Source of the DNA: Myceligenerans pegani
Lineage (GTDB): Bacteria; Actinomycetota; Actinomycetes; Actinomycetales; Cellulomonadaceae
Direction: 5' to 3'
Assembly (NCBI RefSeq): GCF_014892515.1
Contig: NZ_JADBGR010000104.1
Location: 1-47,775, forward strand
DNA: 47,775 nucleotides
Position 1 is the stretch's first letter. Every line of letters starts with the position of its first letter. The notes beneath the pieces were generated by a model. It made no database searches, had not been told where the DNA came from, and worked only from the letters and a program-made list of their open reading frames with translations. The position numbers were made by a program, and so were the translations under genes. Below, in pieces: positions 1 to 9,310 of this stretch.

Positions 1-1
1 G

Positions 2-2887
2 CGCCGGACCCGGTCCCGCAGGGCCGCCGAGCCCGCCGCCGTGGAGACGGCCGCGGGCGAGGGCGAGCGGACGACGTCGGCGCCCCGGAGCGGGGCCACG
101 CGACGGGCCGGGACCGCGGCGCTGTCGTCGGACACGGCGGTCGGTGAGGCGAGAGCGGCCGAGAAGGAGGCCGCCAAGAAGGACGAGCGGCCCAGGACCA
201 CGCCGCGCCTGGCCACCACTGCCCTGCTGTTCCAGGCGCCCGACCTGACGGCCGTGCAGCGTCCGCGCCGGGAGCCCGGCTTCACGATGCCGGGCGCGGC
301 CGCGGCGGCCGCCGACACCGCTGACGAGACCGAGGCGGCGCCGGAGGCCGAGGCCGCCGGCGGCCGGGACGAGGGAGCGGCCGGGTCCGCCGACGTCCGC
401 ACGGGGGCGGGGCAGCGGGACACGTCGAGCCGCCGGTCGGGCCGTGCCGCGGGCGAGCCGGACGCCGCCGCCCGGACGGAGGACGCGGCGGCCGCCGCCC
501 CGCGCTTCCAGGCCGCCGAGCTGAGCGACGACGACGCCGCGGCCGTGGACGAGGTCGCCGTCATCGAGGAGGAGCTGGCCGCCGAGGGCATCGAGCTGAC
601 CGAGCTCGGTCCGGAGGACCTCGACGAGGACGAGGAGTACGACGACTCCCGCCCGAACCGCCGTCGGCGGCGTCGGGGCGGTCGGGGCCGCCGCGGCGGG
701 CGTTTGCGTGACGCGCGCCAGGACGACGATCAGGACGACGAGCAGGACGGGCAGAAGTCGGAGGAGCAGGGCGACGACGCTCCCGCCGACGAGCCCGAGG
801 ACACGGACGAGGGCGCGGGCGACGAGGGGGATTCGGGCAGCCGCCGCCGTCGTCGCCGGCGCCGGGGCAGCCGCGCCGAGCGGGCCGAGGCCGCCCGCAG
901 CGGCCGCGGCTCCTCGGACGAGGTGACGGCCCTCAAGGGGTCGACCCGGCTGGAGGCCAAGCGGCAGCGCCGACGCGAGGGGCGCGACGCGGGACGCCGG
1001 CGCCAGATCGTCACCGAGGCGGAGTTCCTGGCACGCCGCGAGTCGGTGACGCGGTCCATGGTGGTGCGCGAGCTGGACGGGCGCACGCAGATCGCGGTGC
1101 TGGAGGACGGCGTGCTCGTGGAGCACTACGTCTCGCAGCAGTCGCAGGTGTCGATGGCGGGCAACGTCTACCTGGGCCGCGTGCAGAACGTGCTGCCGTC
1201 CATGGAGGCCGCGTTCGTCGACATCGGCAAGGGGCGCAACGCCGTGCTGTACGCGGGCGAGGTGAACTGGGACGCGGCCGGGATCGCGGACGGGCAGCCG
1301 CGCCGCATCGAGGAGGCGCTGAAGTCCGGCGACACCGTGCTGGTGCAGGTCACCAAGGACCCGATCGGGCACAAGGGAGCGCGTCTGACGTCGCAGGTCA
1401 CGCTTGCCGGGCGATACCTGGTGTTCGTGCCCGGCGGCGGCATGACCGGGATCAGCCGGAAGCTGCCCGACACCGAGCGCAACCGCCTCAAGAAGATCCT
1501 GCGCGAGGTGGTGCCGGACGGCGCCGGCGTGATCGTGCGCACGGCCGCCGAGGGCGCGAGCGAGGAGGAGCTGCGGGCCGACGTCGAGCGGCTGCAGAGC
1601 CAGTGGGACGCCATCACGACGAAGGCGGACCGGTCGAAGAAGTCCGCCCCGGTGCTGCTCCAGGGTGAGCCCGACCTCGCGATCCGCGTGGTGCGCGACA
1701 TCTTCAACGACGACTTCTCCTCCCTCGTGGTGGCGGGCGAGCGGGCGTGGGACGAGATCTCGGCCTACGTGGACGAGCTCGCCCCGGACCTGCGCGAGCG
1801 CGTGACCAAGTGGGCGCAGCCCGGGGACGTCTTCGCCGAGCACCGCATCGACGAGCAGCTCGCCAAGGGCATGGACCGCAAGGTGTGGCTGCCGTCCGGC
1901 GGCTCGCTGGTGATCGACCGCACCGAGGCCATGACCGTCGTGGACGTCAACACCGGCAAGTTCACCGGTGCGGGCGGCACGCTCGAGGAGACCGTCACGC
2001 GGAACAACCTCGAGGCGGCCGAGGAGATCGTGCGGCAGCTCCGCCTGCGCGACATCGGCGGCATCATCGTCATCGACTTCATCGACATGGTGCTCGAGTC
2101 GAACCGCGACCTCGTCCTGCGGCGCCTGGTCGAGTGCCTGGGCCGGGACCGGACCAAGCACCAGGTGGCCGAGGTGACCTCGCTGGGCCTGGTGCAGATG
2201 ACCCGCAAGCGCGTGGGACAGGGCCTCGTCGAGGCCTTCAGCGAGACCTGCGAGCACTGCAACGGGCGTGGGTTCGTGGTGCACGACCACCCGATCGAGC
2301 GTGGGTCGTCCGGTGGCGAGCAGTCCGACGCCGGCTCCGGCGGTGCGCGCAAGCGCCGCAAGCGGGGCGGCAAGACGGGGTCCGAGGTCCCGTCCGTGGC
2401 GAAGGGCTCGACCTCGCCGGGCGCGGCGGTGCTGCCCGAGGAGAGCTCCGAGGAACGCGCGGACGTCAAGGCGCGGCTGGCGACGATCGCCGCCGCGGCG
2501 CAGCACGCCCACGAGGACGAGGACGCCAGGTCCGGCGCCGGTGCGGCGCCGGACGTGAGCCCGGCCGCTTCCGGCGCGGGCGCCGTGGCGGAGGCCGAGC
2601 CGGTCGCGGAGCCGGTGGCCGGCGCCGAGACGGCGCCGGGTGCGCTGCCGGGCGCCAGGCCCGAGCCGAAGTTCGAGCTCGACCTGCCCGCGCCGAAGAC
2701 CGGCGCGGGGGAGCGGGCGGCGTCGCCGTCGTCCGCGTCGCTCGACGCGATCGTCCTGCCGGACCGCTCGGCCAGGCGCGACGACGCCGGCCCGGAGGCG
2801 CCCGGGAACGACTCGGCCGGTGACGAGGTGCCGGATGGCGGTGGTACGCCCGAACCGCCCAAAGGAGCCGGCGACGAGGTCGCCTGA
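2..2887 (+). CDS. rne: Ribonuclease E/G family endoribonuclease (5' end outside window)
   Basis: Single-strand-specific endoribonuclease for mRNA turnover and rRNA/tRNA processing. The frame is open to the left edge, so the start lies upstream; a GTG at 41 is only the first in-window start codon. The first ~340 residues are a low-complexity acidic and Arg-rich extension (runs such as RRRRRRG and RRRRRRRRG), as in actinobacterial RNase E, where catalysis sits centrally. An S1-like RNA-binding region begins near nt 1190 (GNVYLGRVQNVLPSMEAAFVDIG). The DNase I-like catalytic part holds VVDVNTGKFTG (nt ~1938) and IIVIDFIDM (nt ~2065), with the metal-binding Asp residues. The zinc-link CEHCNGRG is at nt ~2250. 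A disordered Ala/Glu/Pro-rich tail follows. A strong hairpin after the stop separates it from the convergent methyltransferase gene. Confidence 0.93.
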   Translation, partial: RRTRSRRAAEPAAVETAAGEGERTTSAPRSGATRRAGTAALSSDTAVGEARAAEKEAAKKDERPRTTPRLATTALLFQAPDLTAVQRPRREPGFTMPGAAAAAADTADETEAAPEAEAAGGRDEGAAGSADVRTGAGQRDTSSRRSGRAAGEPDAAARTEDAAAAAPRFQAAELSDDDAAAVDEVAVIEEELAAEGIELTELGPEDLDEDEEYDDSRPNRRRRRRGGRGRRGGRLRDARQDDDQDDEQDGQKSEEQGDDAPADEPEDTDEGAGDEGDSGSRRRRRRRRGSRAERAEAARSGRGSSDEVTALKGSTRLEAKRQRRREGRDAGRRRQIVTEAEFLARRESVTRSMVVRELDGRTQIAVLEDGVLVEHYVSQQSQVSMAGNVYLGRVQNVLPSMEAAFVDIGKGRNAVLYAGEVNWDAAGIADGQPRRIEEALKSGDTVLVQVTKDPIGHKGARLTSQVTLAGRYLVFVPGGGMTGISRKLPDTERNRLKKILREVVPDGAGVIVRTAAEGASEEELRADVERLQSQWDAITTKADRSKKSAPVLLQGEPDLAIRVVRDIFNDDFSSLVVAGERAWDEISAYVDELAPDLRERVTKWAQPGDVFAEHRIDEQLAKGMDRKVWLPSGGSLVIDRTEAMTVVDVNTGKFTGAGGTLEETVTRNNLEAAEEIVRQLRLRDIGGIIVIDFIDMVLESNRDLVLRRLVECLGRDRTKHQVAEVTSLGLVQMTRKRVGQGLVEAFSETCEHCNGRGFVVHDHPIERGSSGGEQSDAGSGGARKRRKRGGKTGSEVPSVAKGSTSPGAAVLPEESSEERADVKARLATIAAAAQHAHEDEDARSGAGAAPDVSPAASGAGAVAEAEPVAEPVAGAETAPGALPGARPEPKFELDLPAPKTGAGERAASPSSASLDAIVLPDRSARRDDAGPEAPGNDSAGDEVPDGGGTPEPPKGAGDEVA

Positions 2888-2942
2888 GAACCAGCAGAGG
2901 AAGGGTTTCTGGTCCAGGCTCCTGGGCCGCTGACCTTCCAGC

Positions 2943-2975
2943 GAGGGCCGTCACCCCAACGGGGTGGCGGCCCTC
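2943..2975. terminator. Intrinsic-type terminator hairpin, probably bidirectional
   Basis: Near-perfect 15-bp inverted repeat (GAGGGCCGTCACCCC / GGGGTGGCGGCCCTC) with a 3-nt AAC loop and one T-G pair. No T-tract follows, which is common in GC-rich actinobacteria. It lies between the converging RNase E/G and methyltransferase genes and can serve both. Confidence 0.75.
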
Positions 2976-3094
2976 CGTCGTACGGTCCGACGCTCCCGTT
3001 GACGCGATGGCCTCAGGGAAGTGACTCTGTCCATGGGATCCCGGGTGACGTGCGATTGTCGCGCGGTGTCGTCCGAGCTTCCCGGATTGTCGGT

Positions 3095-3667
3095 TCAGTT
3101 CTCGACCAGGGGGACGAAGCGGTAGCCGCCGTGTTCGCTCACGCGGACGTCGCCGTTCGCGTGGCGCTCCACGAGCAGCATCCGGCCCCGGACCGGGATC
3201 ACCATGAGACCGCCCGGGGCGAGCTGGTCCACCAGTTCCCGGGGCAGCCGGTTCGCCGTCGCCGACACCAGGATCCGGTCCCAGCCGTCCGGCCGGGGCG
3301 CGCCCAGCATGCCCGGCCGCGCCGGCTCGACGCGCGCCCATCCCATCCCGGTCGCCGCCACGTTCTCCGCGCCCCACTCGGCCAGCCGGGCGTGCCGCTC
3401 GACGCCCAGCACCTCACCGTCCGGGCCGGTCAGGTGGGCGAGGAGGGCGGTGGTCCAGCCGGACCCGGCCCCGATGTCCAGCACCCGAGCGCGCCGGGGG
3501 ACGCGCAGGAGGCGGAGCATGTCGGCGACGGTGCTGGGTTGCGAGGACGTCTGGCCCTGGCCGATGGGCAGCGGGTGGTCGGCACCCGCGAAGGGGCGCT
3601 GGCTGTGGGGGAGGAAGCCGGTGCGCGGCACGGCCTGCATCGCGCGCGCGACGGCGTCGTCGGCCAT
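3095..3667 (-). CDS. pcm: Protein-L-isoaspartate O-methyltransferase family protein
   Basis: SAM-dependent methyltransferase of the PCMT family, which methylates isoaspartyl residues to start repair of aged proteins. At 190 aa it is near the family length. The N-terminal part has the PCMT-like GQGQTSSQPSTVADML segment (residues ~37-52). The SAM site VLDIGAGSGWTTALLAHL (~62-79) is motif I, and GVERHARLAEWG follows with the acidic ribose-binding residue. WDRILVSATANRLP and QLAPGGLMVIPV match the later methyltransferase motifs. ATG 3667 is preceded at 7 nt by TACGCT, so the mRNA is probably leaderless. It is convergent with the RNase gene and divergent from rplU. Confidence 0.85.
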   Translation of the reverse strand: MADDAVARAMQAVPRTGFLPHSQRPFAGADHPLPIGQGQTSSQPSTVADMLRLLRVPRRARVLDIGAGSGWTTALLAHLTGPDGEVLGVERHARLAEWGAENVAATGMGWARVEPARPGMLGAPRPDGWDRILVSATANRLPRELVDQLAPGGLMVIPVRGRMLLVERHANGDVRVSEHGGYRFVPLVEN

Positions 3668-3674
3668 ACCTCAC

Positions 3675-3680
3675 AGCGTA
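3675..3680 (-). promoter_or_regulatory. -10 element of a leaderless pcm promoter
   Basis: Reads TACGCT on the minus strand, 7 nt before ATG 3667, so transcription should start at or within one base of the start codon. No Shine-Dalgarno sequence precedes the ATG. No clear -35 was identified. Confidence 0.5.
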
Positions 3681-3756
3681 GGCCGTGGCCCGGGCCGCCG
3701 CGGCGGTGCGGGAGGGGGCGGCGGGCCGCCGTCGACCATCTCACAGGGCGTGCGGT

Positions 3757-3785
3757 TTGAACGGCGTGGTCGTATCCCGTAATCT
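3757..3785 (+). promoter_or_regulatory. SigA-type promoter of rplU-rpmA
   Basis: TTGAAC (3757-3762), 17-nt spacer, TAATCT (3780-3785). Predicted transcription start is near 3792, giving a leader of about 130 nt before rplU. The leader could host L21 autoregulation, but no specific RNA fold was established by eye. Confidence 0.65.
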
Positions 3786-3922
3786 TGGACGTCGGTGCGC
3801 GCTCTGCGCACCTGTCCCGCGTGCCCATGGCGCACCGCACTCGACCGCCGCGGCGGTGAGAGTTCCAGCCAAGCCGGTGACCGACGTCGTGCGCGCACGC
3901 CAAGACGAGGAGAAGAGTTCAA

Positions 3923-4231
3923 GTGGTGTACGCGATCGTCAAGGCCGGTGGCCGGCAGGAGAAGGTGTCCGTCGGTTCCATCGTGGTCATGGACCGTGTC
4001 CCGGCGCAGCCGGGCGAGTCGGTGGAGCTGCCCGCTCTGCTGCTGGTCGACGGGGAGAAGGTGACCACCGACAAGGCCGCGCTGGCCAAGGTCAAGGTCA
4101 CCGCCGAGGTCGTGCGGGACGAGAAGGGCCCCAAGATCACGATCCTCAAGTACAAGAACAAGACCGGTTACCGGAAGCGGCAGGGCCACCGCCAGCCGCT
4201 GACCCGCCTCAAGGTCACCGGCATCAAGTGA
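3923..4231 (+). CDS. rplU: 50S ribosomal protein L21
   Basis: Large-subunit protein L21, which binds 23S rRNA. The 102-aa length is typical. The start [17 protein letters not shown] and the tail [24 protein letters not shown] are the family's conserved ends; the basic C-terminus contacts rRNA. The first GTG (3923) was chosen because GAGGAGA at 3907-3913 lies 9 nt upstream. It is followed 55 nt later by rpmA in the universal rplU-rpmA-obg order, and is probably driven by the promoter at 3757-3785. Confidence 0.97.
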   Translation: MVYAIVKAGGRQEKVSVGSIVVMDRVPAQPGESVELPALLLVDGEKVTTDKAALAKVKVTAEVVRDEKGPKITILKYKNKTGYRKRQGHRQPLTRLKVTGIK

Positions 4232-4286
4232 GCTTCCGCCGGGCGCGTCGCCCGGCGACCATTCTTCCCGAAAGAGGTCAGCAGAG

Positions 4287-4547
4287 ATGGCACACAAGAA
4301 GGGCGCGAGCTCCTCGCGCAACGGTCGTGACTCGAACGCCCAGCGCCTCGGCGTGAAGCGCTTCGGTGGCCAGGTCGTGAACGCGGGCGAGATCATCGTG
4401 CGCCAGCGCGGCACGCACTTCCACCCGGGCAACAACGTCGGTCGCGGTGGCGACGACACGCTGTTCGCCCTGACCGCCGGCGCCGTGCAGTTCGGCACGC
4501 GCCGCGGCCGCAAGGTCATCGACATCGTCGAGACCGCCGGGGCCTGA
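4287..4547 (+). CDS. rpmA: 50S ribosomal protein L27
   Basis: Large-subunit protein L27, whose N-terminus reaches toward the peptidyl-transferase centre. The 86-aa protein starts directly with [23 protein letters not shown], the mature-type N-terminus without the cleaved extension found in Firmicutes. [20 protein letters not shown] is the family core. GAAAGAGG about 10 nt upstream serves as ribosome binding site. It is cotranscribed with rplU and closed by a long perfect palindrome. Confidence 0.97.
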   Translation: MAHKKGASSSRNGRDSNAQRLGVKRFGGQVVNAGEIIVRQRGTHFHPGNNVGRGGDDTLFALTAGAVQFGTRRGRKVIDIVETAGA

Positions 4548-4560
4548 TCCCCGGCTCCTG

Positions 4561-4596
4561 CGAGAGGGGCGTGCCCGGCCGGGCACGCCCCTCTCG
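4561..4596 (+). terminator. Perfect 36-nt palindromic terminator after rpmA
   Basis: CGAGAGGGGCGTGCCCGG followed directly by its exact reverse complement. It folds as a 16-bp stem with a GGCC loop, without a T-tract. It lies 13 nt after the rpmA stop and suggests that rplU-rpmA ends before obgE. Confidence 0.8.
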
Positions 4597-4706
4597 CCGT
4601 GTTCCCCTGTCCGGGCCGAGCCCCCGGAGGGGGCCGCGCGGGCATCCGGTGCCCGAACCGCCGGCTGTCTCGGCGCCAACCCGGTAAATCCTGAGAGGAT
4701 CGATTC

Positions 4707-6224
4707 ATGGCCAGCTTTGTCGATCGCGTCGTGCTCCATGCCGCGGGCGGGAACGGCGGGCACGGCGTCGCGTCGATCCGCCGCGAGAAGTTCAAGCCGC
4801 TCGCCGGCCCCGACGGCGGCAACGGGGGCGACGGCGGCTCCGTGAAGCTCGTCGTCGACCCGCAGGTGACCACGCTGCTCGACTACCACCACTCGCCGCA
4901 CCGCCGCGGCCCGAACGGCACCCAGGGCATGGGCGACGACCGGGACGGGGCCAACGGTGCCGACCTGGTCCTCGGGGTCCCCGACGGCACGGTCGTCAAG
5001 GATCGCGCCGGCAACGTGCTCGCGGACCTGGTCGGGACGGGCGCGGAGTACGTCGTCGCACGCGGCGGCAAGGGCGGCCTGGGCAACCGGGCGCTGGCCT
5101 CGCCGAAGCGCAAGGCGCCCGGGTTCGCGCTGCTCGGCGAGCCGGGCGAGGAGGCCGAGGTCGTCCTCGAGCTGAAGACGATCGCCGACGTCGCGCTGGT
5201 GGGCTACCCGAGCGCGGGCAAGTCCTCGCTGATCGCCGCGATCTCGGCGGCGCGCCCCAAGATCGCGGACTACCCGTTCACGACGCTCGTGCCGAACCTC
5301 GGCGTGGTGCAGGCCGGGGAGTCCCGGTACACCGTGGCGGACGTGCCGGGCCTGATCCCCGGGGCGAGCGAGGGCAAGGGCCTGGGTCTCGAGTTCCTGC
5401 GGCACATCGAGCGCACGGCGGTGATCGTGCACGTGCTGGACTGCGCCACGCTGGAGCCGCAGCGCGACCCGGTCAGCGACCTCGACACGCTCGAGGCGGA
5501 GCTCGCGGCGTACGCGGGCGACCTGGGGATCGAGGGCGGGCGGGTGCCGCTCGCCGAGCGCCCGCGCATCGTGGTCCTGAACAAGATCGACGTGCCCGAC
5601 GCGCGCGACCTGGCCGAGATGGTCCGGCCCGACCTGGAGGCCCGGGGCCTGCGGGTGTTCGAGATCTCGACCGCCTCCCACGAGGGCCTGCGCCCGCTGA
5701 CGTTCGCGCTGGCGCGGATCGTCGAGGAGGCGCGCGCGGCGGCGCCGGAGCCCGAGCCGCAGCGCATCGTGCTGCGGCCCAAGCCGGTCGACGCCGCGGG
5801 TTTCACCGTGACCCGCAAGGGCGGCGAGCGCGACTACTGGTTCGAGGTGCGCGGCGCGAAGCCGGAACGCTGGGTCAAGCAGACCGACTTCAACAACGAC
5901 GAGGCGGTCGGGTTCCTCGCGGACCGGCTGGAGCGGCTCGGCGTCGAGGACAGCCTGTTCAAGGCCGGCGCGGTGGCCGGTGACGAGGTACGGATCGGTG
6001 ATCCGGACAACGCCGTCGTGTTCGACTGGGAGCCCACCCTGACCACCGGGCCCGAACTGCTCGGCGCGCGGGGCACGGATCTGCGCCTGGAGGACGTCAC
6101 GCGCCCGACCCGCGCGCAGAAGCGGCGCGAGTTCACCGAGCGGATGGACGCCAAGGCGGAGGCCCGCCGCGAGCTCTGGACGGAGCGCGAGTCGGGCATC
6201 TGGACGGACCCCGACGACGACTGA
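4707..6224 (+). CDS. obgE: Obg/CgtA family ribosome-associated GTPase
   Basis: Essential GTPase of 50S maturation and stress response. The N-terminal glycine-rich Obg fold (residues ~3-158) includes [18 protein letters not shown] and [10 protein letters not shown]. The G domain follows with G1 GYPSAGKSS (~nt 5204), switch I region [13 protein letters not shown]3 DVPG, G4 NKID and G5 ISTASHEG. The C-terminal OCT domain (~345-420) is present ([33 protein letters not shown] begins it). The 505-aa length exceeds E. coli ObgE (390) because of a charged C-terminal tail, usual in actinobacteria. ATG 4707 has GAGAGGA about 10 nt upstream. Confidence 0.96.
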   Translation: MASFVDRVVLHAAGGNGGHGVASIRREKFKPLAGPDGGNGGDGGSVKLVVDPQVTTLLDYHHSPHRRGPNGTQGMGDDRDGANGADLVLGVPDGTVVKDRAGNVLADLVGTGAEYVVARGGKGGLGNRALASPKRKAPGFALLGEPGEEAEVVLELKTIADVALVGYPSAGKSSLIAAISAARPKIADYPFTTLVPNLGVVQAGESRYTVADVPGLIPGASEGKGLGLEFLRHIERTAVIVHVLDCATLEPQRDPVSDLDTLEAELAAYAGDLGIEGGRVPLAERPRIVVLNKIDVPDARDLAEMVRPDLEARGLRVFEISTASHEGLRPLTFALARIVEEARAAAPEPEPQRIVLRPKPVDAAGFTVTRKGGERDYWFEVRGAKPERWVKQTDFNNDEAVGFLADRLERLGVEDSLFKAGAVAGDEVRIGDPDNAVVFDWEPTLTTGPELLGARGTDLRLEDVTRPTRAQKRREFTERMDAKAEARRELWTERESGIWTDPDDD

Positions 6225-6353
6225 GAGGTCAGTGCTTTCCGGAGCCGCCGGGCTCAGCCCTGCGGGCGCTCCTGCGTCGCGTCCTCGGTCTTCGCTACCC
6301 TTCCGGCGGCCCGGGACCGGTTGCGGTCGCCCGAACATATACCGTCTGGCGAA

Positions 6354-7541
6354 ATGGGCGAGCGTCGGGGCGGAGCCGCCGGTGATGATGGGGGAGTGGC
6401 CCCCGTTTCCTCCCGTGCCGCGCTGCCTGCCGCGCGCCGTATCGTCGTCAAGATCGGCTCGTCCTCGCTGACCCGCCCGGACGGGCACCTCGACGAGGGC
6501 GCGCTCCGCTCGCTCGTCGACGTGCTGGCGGCCCGGGTGACCGATCCGGGGACGGGCAGCCAGATCGTCCTGGTGACCTCCGGCGCGGTCGCCGCGGGGA
6601 TCGGCCCGCTCGGCCTGCCGGCTCGCCCGCGCGACCTCGCCACCATGCAGGCGGCCGCGTCGGTGGGGCAGGGGCAGCTCGTCGCCCGGTACACGGAGGC
6701 GTTCGCCCGCCACGGCCTGCGGGTCGGACAGGTGCTGCTCACCGCCGAGGACACGGTGCGCCGCTCCCGCTACGCGAACGCGCAGCGCTCGCTGGAGAAA
6801 CTGCTCGCGCTCGGCGTCGTTCCCGTGATCAACGAGAACGACGCGGTGACCACGGCCGAACTGAAGTTCGGCGACAACGACCGGCTCGCGGCGCTGGCCG
6901 CGCACCTGGTGCGGGCCGACGCCCTCGTGCTGCTGACCGACGTCGACGGGCTCTACGACGGACCGCCCTCGCGGCCGGGCACGCGGCGTATCCCGCACGT
7001 CGCGCGGCTGTCGGACGTCGCCGGCGTCGAGGTGACGGCCCGGGGGAGCGCGGTCGGCACGGGCGGCATGGTCACCAAGCTGCAGTCGGTGCGCATCGCC
7101 ACCGGCGACGGGATCCCCGTGGTCCTCACCCGCGCCGCCGACGCGGCCGGCGCGCTCGCCGGCGAGGACACCGGCACGTTCTTCGCCGCCACCGGCCGCC
7201 GGACGACGGCGCGCCGGCTGTGGATCGCGCACGCGGCCGGCATCGAGGGCCGGATCCACCTGGACGACGGCGCGGTACGGGCGGTCCGCGGCGGACGCGC
7301 GTCGCTGCTCCCGGCCGGGGTGACGAAGGCGGAGGGGACGTTCGACGCGGGCGACCCTGTCGAGCTCGTCGGGCCCGACGGCACCGTGGTCGCGCGCGGG
7401 CTCGTGGCGTTCGGCTCCGCGGACCTGCCCGCCCTGCTCGGCCGCACCACGCACGCGCTGCGGGAGGAGCTCGGCGAGGGCTACGACCGCGAGGTCGTGC
7501 ACCGCGACGACCTGGTGCTGGAGGACAACGGCACGGTGTGA
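6354..7541 (+). CDS. proB: Glutamate 5-kinase
   Basis: First step of proline synthesis: ATP-dependent phosphorylation of glutamate. The amino-acid-kinase domain begins RRIVVKIGSSSLTRPDGHLD and includes VTSGAVAAGI, NENDAVTTAELKFGDND and LLTDVDGLYDGPP. The GTGGMVTKLQSVRIAT segment is the family's GMxTK region. A C-terminal PUA domain follows (RIHLDDGAVRAVRGGRASLLPAGV onward). Start is uncertain: TTG 6321, ATG 6354 (TACCGT at 6340-6345, 8 nt upstream) and GTG 6396 are in frame, and homology begins near residue 30 of this version. ATG 6354 gives 395 aa. proA follows 91 nt downstream. Confidence 0.93.
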   Translation: MGERRGGAAGDDGGVAPVSSRAALPAARRIVVKIGSSSLTRPDGHLDEGALRSLVDVLAARVTDPGTGSQIVLVTSGAVAAGIGPLGLPARPRDLATMQAAASVGQGQLVARYTEAFARHGLRVGQVLLTAEDTVRRSRYANAQRSLEKLLALGVVPVINENDAVTTAELKFGDNDRLAALAAHLVRADALVLLTDVDGLYDGPPSRPGTRRIPHVARLSDVAGVEVTARGSAVGTGGMVTKLQSVRIATGDGIPVVLTRAADAAGALAGEDTGTFFAATGRRTTARRLWIAHAAGIEGRIHLDDGAVRAVRGGRASLLPAGVTKAEGTFDAGDPVELVGPDGTVVARGLVAFGSADLPALLGRTTHALREELGEGYDREVVHRDDLVLEDNGTV

Positions 7542-7620
7542 GCGCTCGCGGGCCCGGGGCGCCGGGTTCCATCGCCGCTCAGCCTGTGGATAACTCCCGG
7601 CGTGCGGCGGCGTCGGGCCG

Positions 7621-7626
7621 TAGGCT
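7621..7626 (+). promoter_or_regulatory. -10 element of a leaderless proA promoter
   Basis: TAGGCT followed by 6 nt and then ATG 7633. There is no ribosome binding site, so proA appears to have its own leaderless transcript in addition to any read-through from proB. No clear -35 is visible. Confidence 0.5.
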
Positions 7627-7632
7627 CGGGGC

Positions 7633-8994
7633 ATGACGAGCCTTGCATCTGACACCGGGCCCACCTCCCGCGCGTCGGAGGAGCGCGCTCCCGGCGAGGC
7701 CGGGACCGCGCCGATCCCGCAGTCCCCGGACGACGCCGCTGCCGCGGTGCGCGAGATCGCGCGTCGTGCCAAGGTCGCGTCGCGGGCGCTGGCCACCGCG
7801 AACCGCGCCACGAAGGACGCCGTGCTCGGCGCGATCGCGGACGGCCTGGTCGCCGACGCCGACCGGATCGTGACGGCGAACGCCGAGGACATGGAGCGGG
7901 GCCGCGCGAACGGCATGTCGTCCGGCCTGCTCGACCGGCTGGTGCTGACCCCGGAGAAGATCGGGCGGATCGCCGACGCCGTCCGTGAGGTGGCGGGTCT
8001 GCCCGATCCCGTCGGAGAGGTCGTGCGTGGCCAGACCCTGCCGAACGGTCTGCGGCTGCGGCAGCTCCGCGTCCCGATGGGTGTGGTCGGGATGATCTAC
8101 GAGGCCCGGCCGAACGTCACCGTCGACGCCGCGGTCCTCGCCCTGAAGTCCGGCAACGCGGCGGTGCTGCGCGGCGGCTCCGCGGCGGCGTCGTCGAACC
8201 GGGTGATCGTCGAGGTGCTGCGTGCCGCACTGGAGGACGCGGGCCTGCCCGCGGACCTCGTGCAGACCATCGACGCGCACGGCCGCCCCGGCGCCCGCGC
8301 GCTGATGCGTGCCCGCGGCCTGGTCGACGTCCTCATCCCCCGCGGCGGGGCCGACCTCATCGGGACCGTGGTCGCGGAGTCGACCGTTCCCGTGATCGAG
8401 ACCGGCGTCGGGAACGTGCACGTGTACGTGGACGCCACCGCTGACGTCGAGATGGCCGTCGACATCACGATGAATGCCAAGACCCAGCGGGTCGGCGTGT
8501 GCAACGCTGCCGAGACGCTCCTGGTGCACGCCGACGCCGCCCCCGCGTTCCTGCCCGCCGCCCTGACCGCGCTGGCCGGCGCCGGGGTGGTGCTGCACGG
8601 TGACCCGCGCGCGATGGAGTACGCGCCGGAAGGCGCGACGGCGATCCCCGCGACCGACGACGACTGGGCCACCGAGTACCTCGCGCTGGAGCTCGGCGTG
8701 AAGGTGGTCGACTCCCTCGACGAGGCGATCGATCACATCCGCACCTGGTCCTCGGGACACACCGAGGCCATCGTGACCCGCGACCTCGCGGCCTCCGAGC
8801 GGTTCGTCGCCGAGGTGGACTCCGCCGCGGTCATGGTCAACGCCTCCACCCGGTTCACCGACGGCGGCGAGCTCGGCCTCGGGGCCGAGATCGGGATCTC
8901 CACCCAGAAGCTGCACGCCCGCGGCCCGATGGGCCTGAGCGAGCTGACCACGACCAAGTGGATCGTGCAGGGCGACGGCCACGTGAAGCCGTAG
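7633..8994 (+). CDS. proA: Glutamate-5-semialdehyde dehydrogenase (gamma-glutamyl phosphate reductase)
   Basis: Second proline-pathway enzyme: NADPH-dependent reduction of gamma-glutamyl phosphate. Aldehyde-dehydrogenase fold. The family segments [21 protein letters not shown] and [19 protein letters not shown] bind cofactor. The catalytic cysteine lies in [16 protein letters not shown] (nt ~8478). The C-terminal part has [41 protein letters not shown]. At 453 aa it is longer than the E. coli enzyme (417) because of a ~30-residue N-terminal extension with no recognised motif. The start has a leaderless-type -10 at 7621. Confidence 0.96.
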   Translation: MTSLASDTGPTSRASEERAPGEAGTAPIPQSPDDAAAAVREIARRAKVASRALATANRATKDAVLGAIADGLVADADRIVTANAEDMERGRANGMSSGLLDRLVLTPEKIGRIADAVREVAGLPDPVGEVVRGQTLPNGLRLRQLRVPMGVVGMIYEARPNVTVDAAVLALKSGNAAVLRGGSAAASSNRVIVEVLRAALEDAGLPADLVQTIDAHGRPGARALMRARGLVDVLIPRGGADLIGTVVAESTVPVIETGVGNVHVYVDATADVEMAVDITMNAKTQRVGVCNAAETLLVHADAAPAFLPAALTALAGAGVVLHGDPRAMEYAPEGATAIPATDDDWATEYLALELGVKVVDSLDEAIDHIRTWSSGHTEAIVTRDLAASERFVAEVDSAAVMVNASTRFTDGGELGLGAEIGISTQKLHARGPMGLSELTTTKWIVQGDGHVKP

Positions 8995-9096
8995 TCTCCG
9001 CAGGATCTCTCCGGACCCTCACCGTCCGGATACGGGACGCCGGGCCCGGCGTGAGAGACTAGGGCCCACCTGAGCACGAACCACAGGAGGACATCC

Positions 9097-9288
9097 GTGC
9101 TGCACACTGCGGTCCAGATTGCCGAATCCACCACCGGGCACGCCGCCGAGCTGCCCTTTCCGCCGCTCGCGTTCGGCCTGATCGCCTTCGGCACGCTCGT
9201 GGCCGGCCTGCTGTTCACCTTCGCCTTCCGCAACGTGAACAACCGGCACGCCGACGTCCCGGTCTCCCACGACGACACCGGTCACTGA
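9097..9288 (+). CDS. Small single-pass membrane protein between proA and nadD
   Basis: A 63-aa protein of unassigned function. GTG 9097 has a strong AGGAGG 7 nt upstream, which argues for real translation. One hydrophobic segment ([21 protein letters not shown], residues ~25-45) should span the membrane, with a short N-terminal part and a polar His/Asp tail ending [16 protein letters not shown]. To my knowledge similar small ORFs occur at this position in related actinomycetes. It ends 22 nt before nadD and is probably cotranscribed with it. Confidence 0.75.
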   Translation: MLHTAVQIAESTTGHAAELPFPPLAFGLIAFGTLVAGLLFTFAFRNVNNRHADVPVSHDDTGH

Positions 9289-9310
9289 GGCCGCGGTCGG
9301 ATCGGCGCCA

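Noticed and set aside
4278-7916. Very long minus-strand open frame opposite obgE-proB
   Set aside because: Arg/Gly/His-rich composition and antisense to well-recognised genes; an artefact of high GC third positions.
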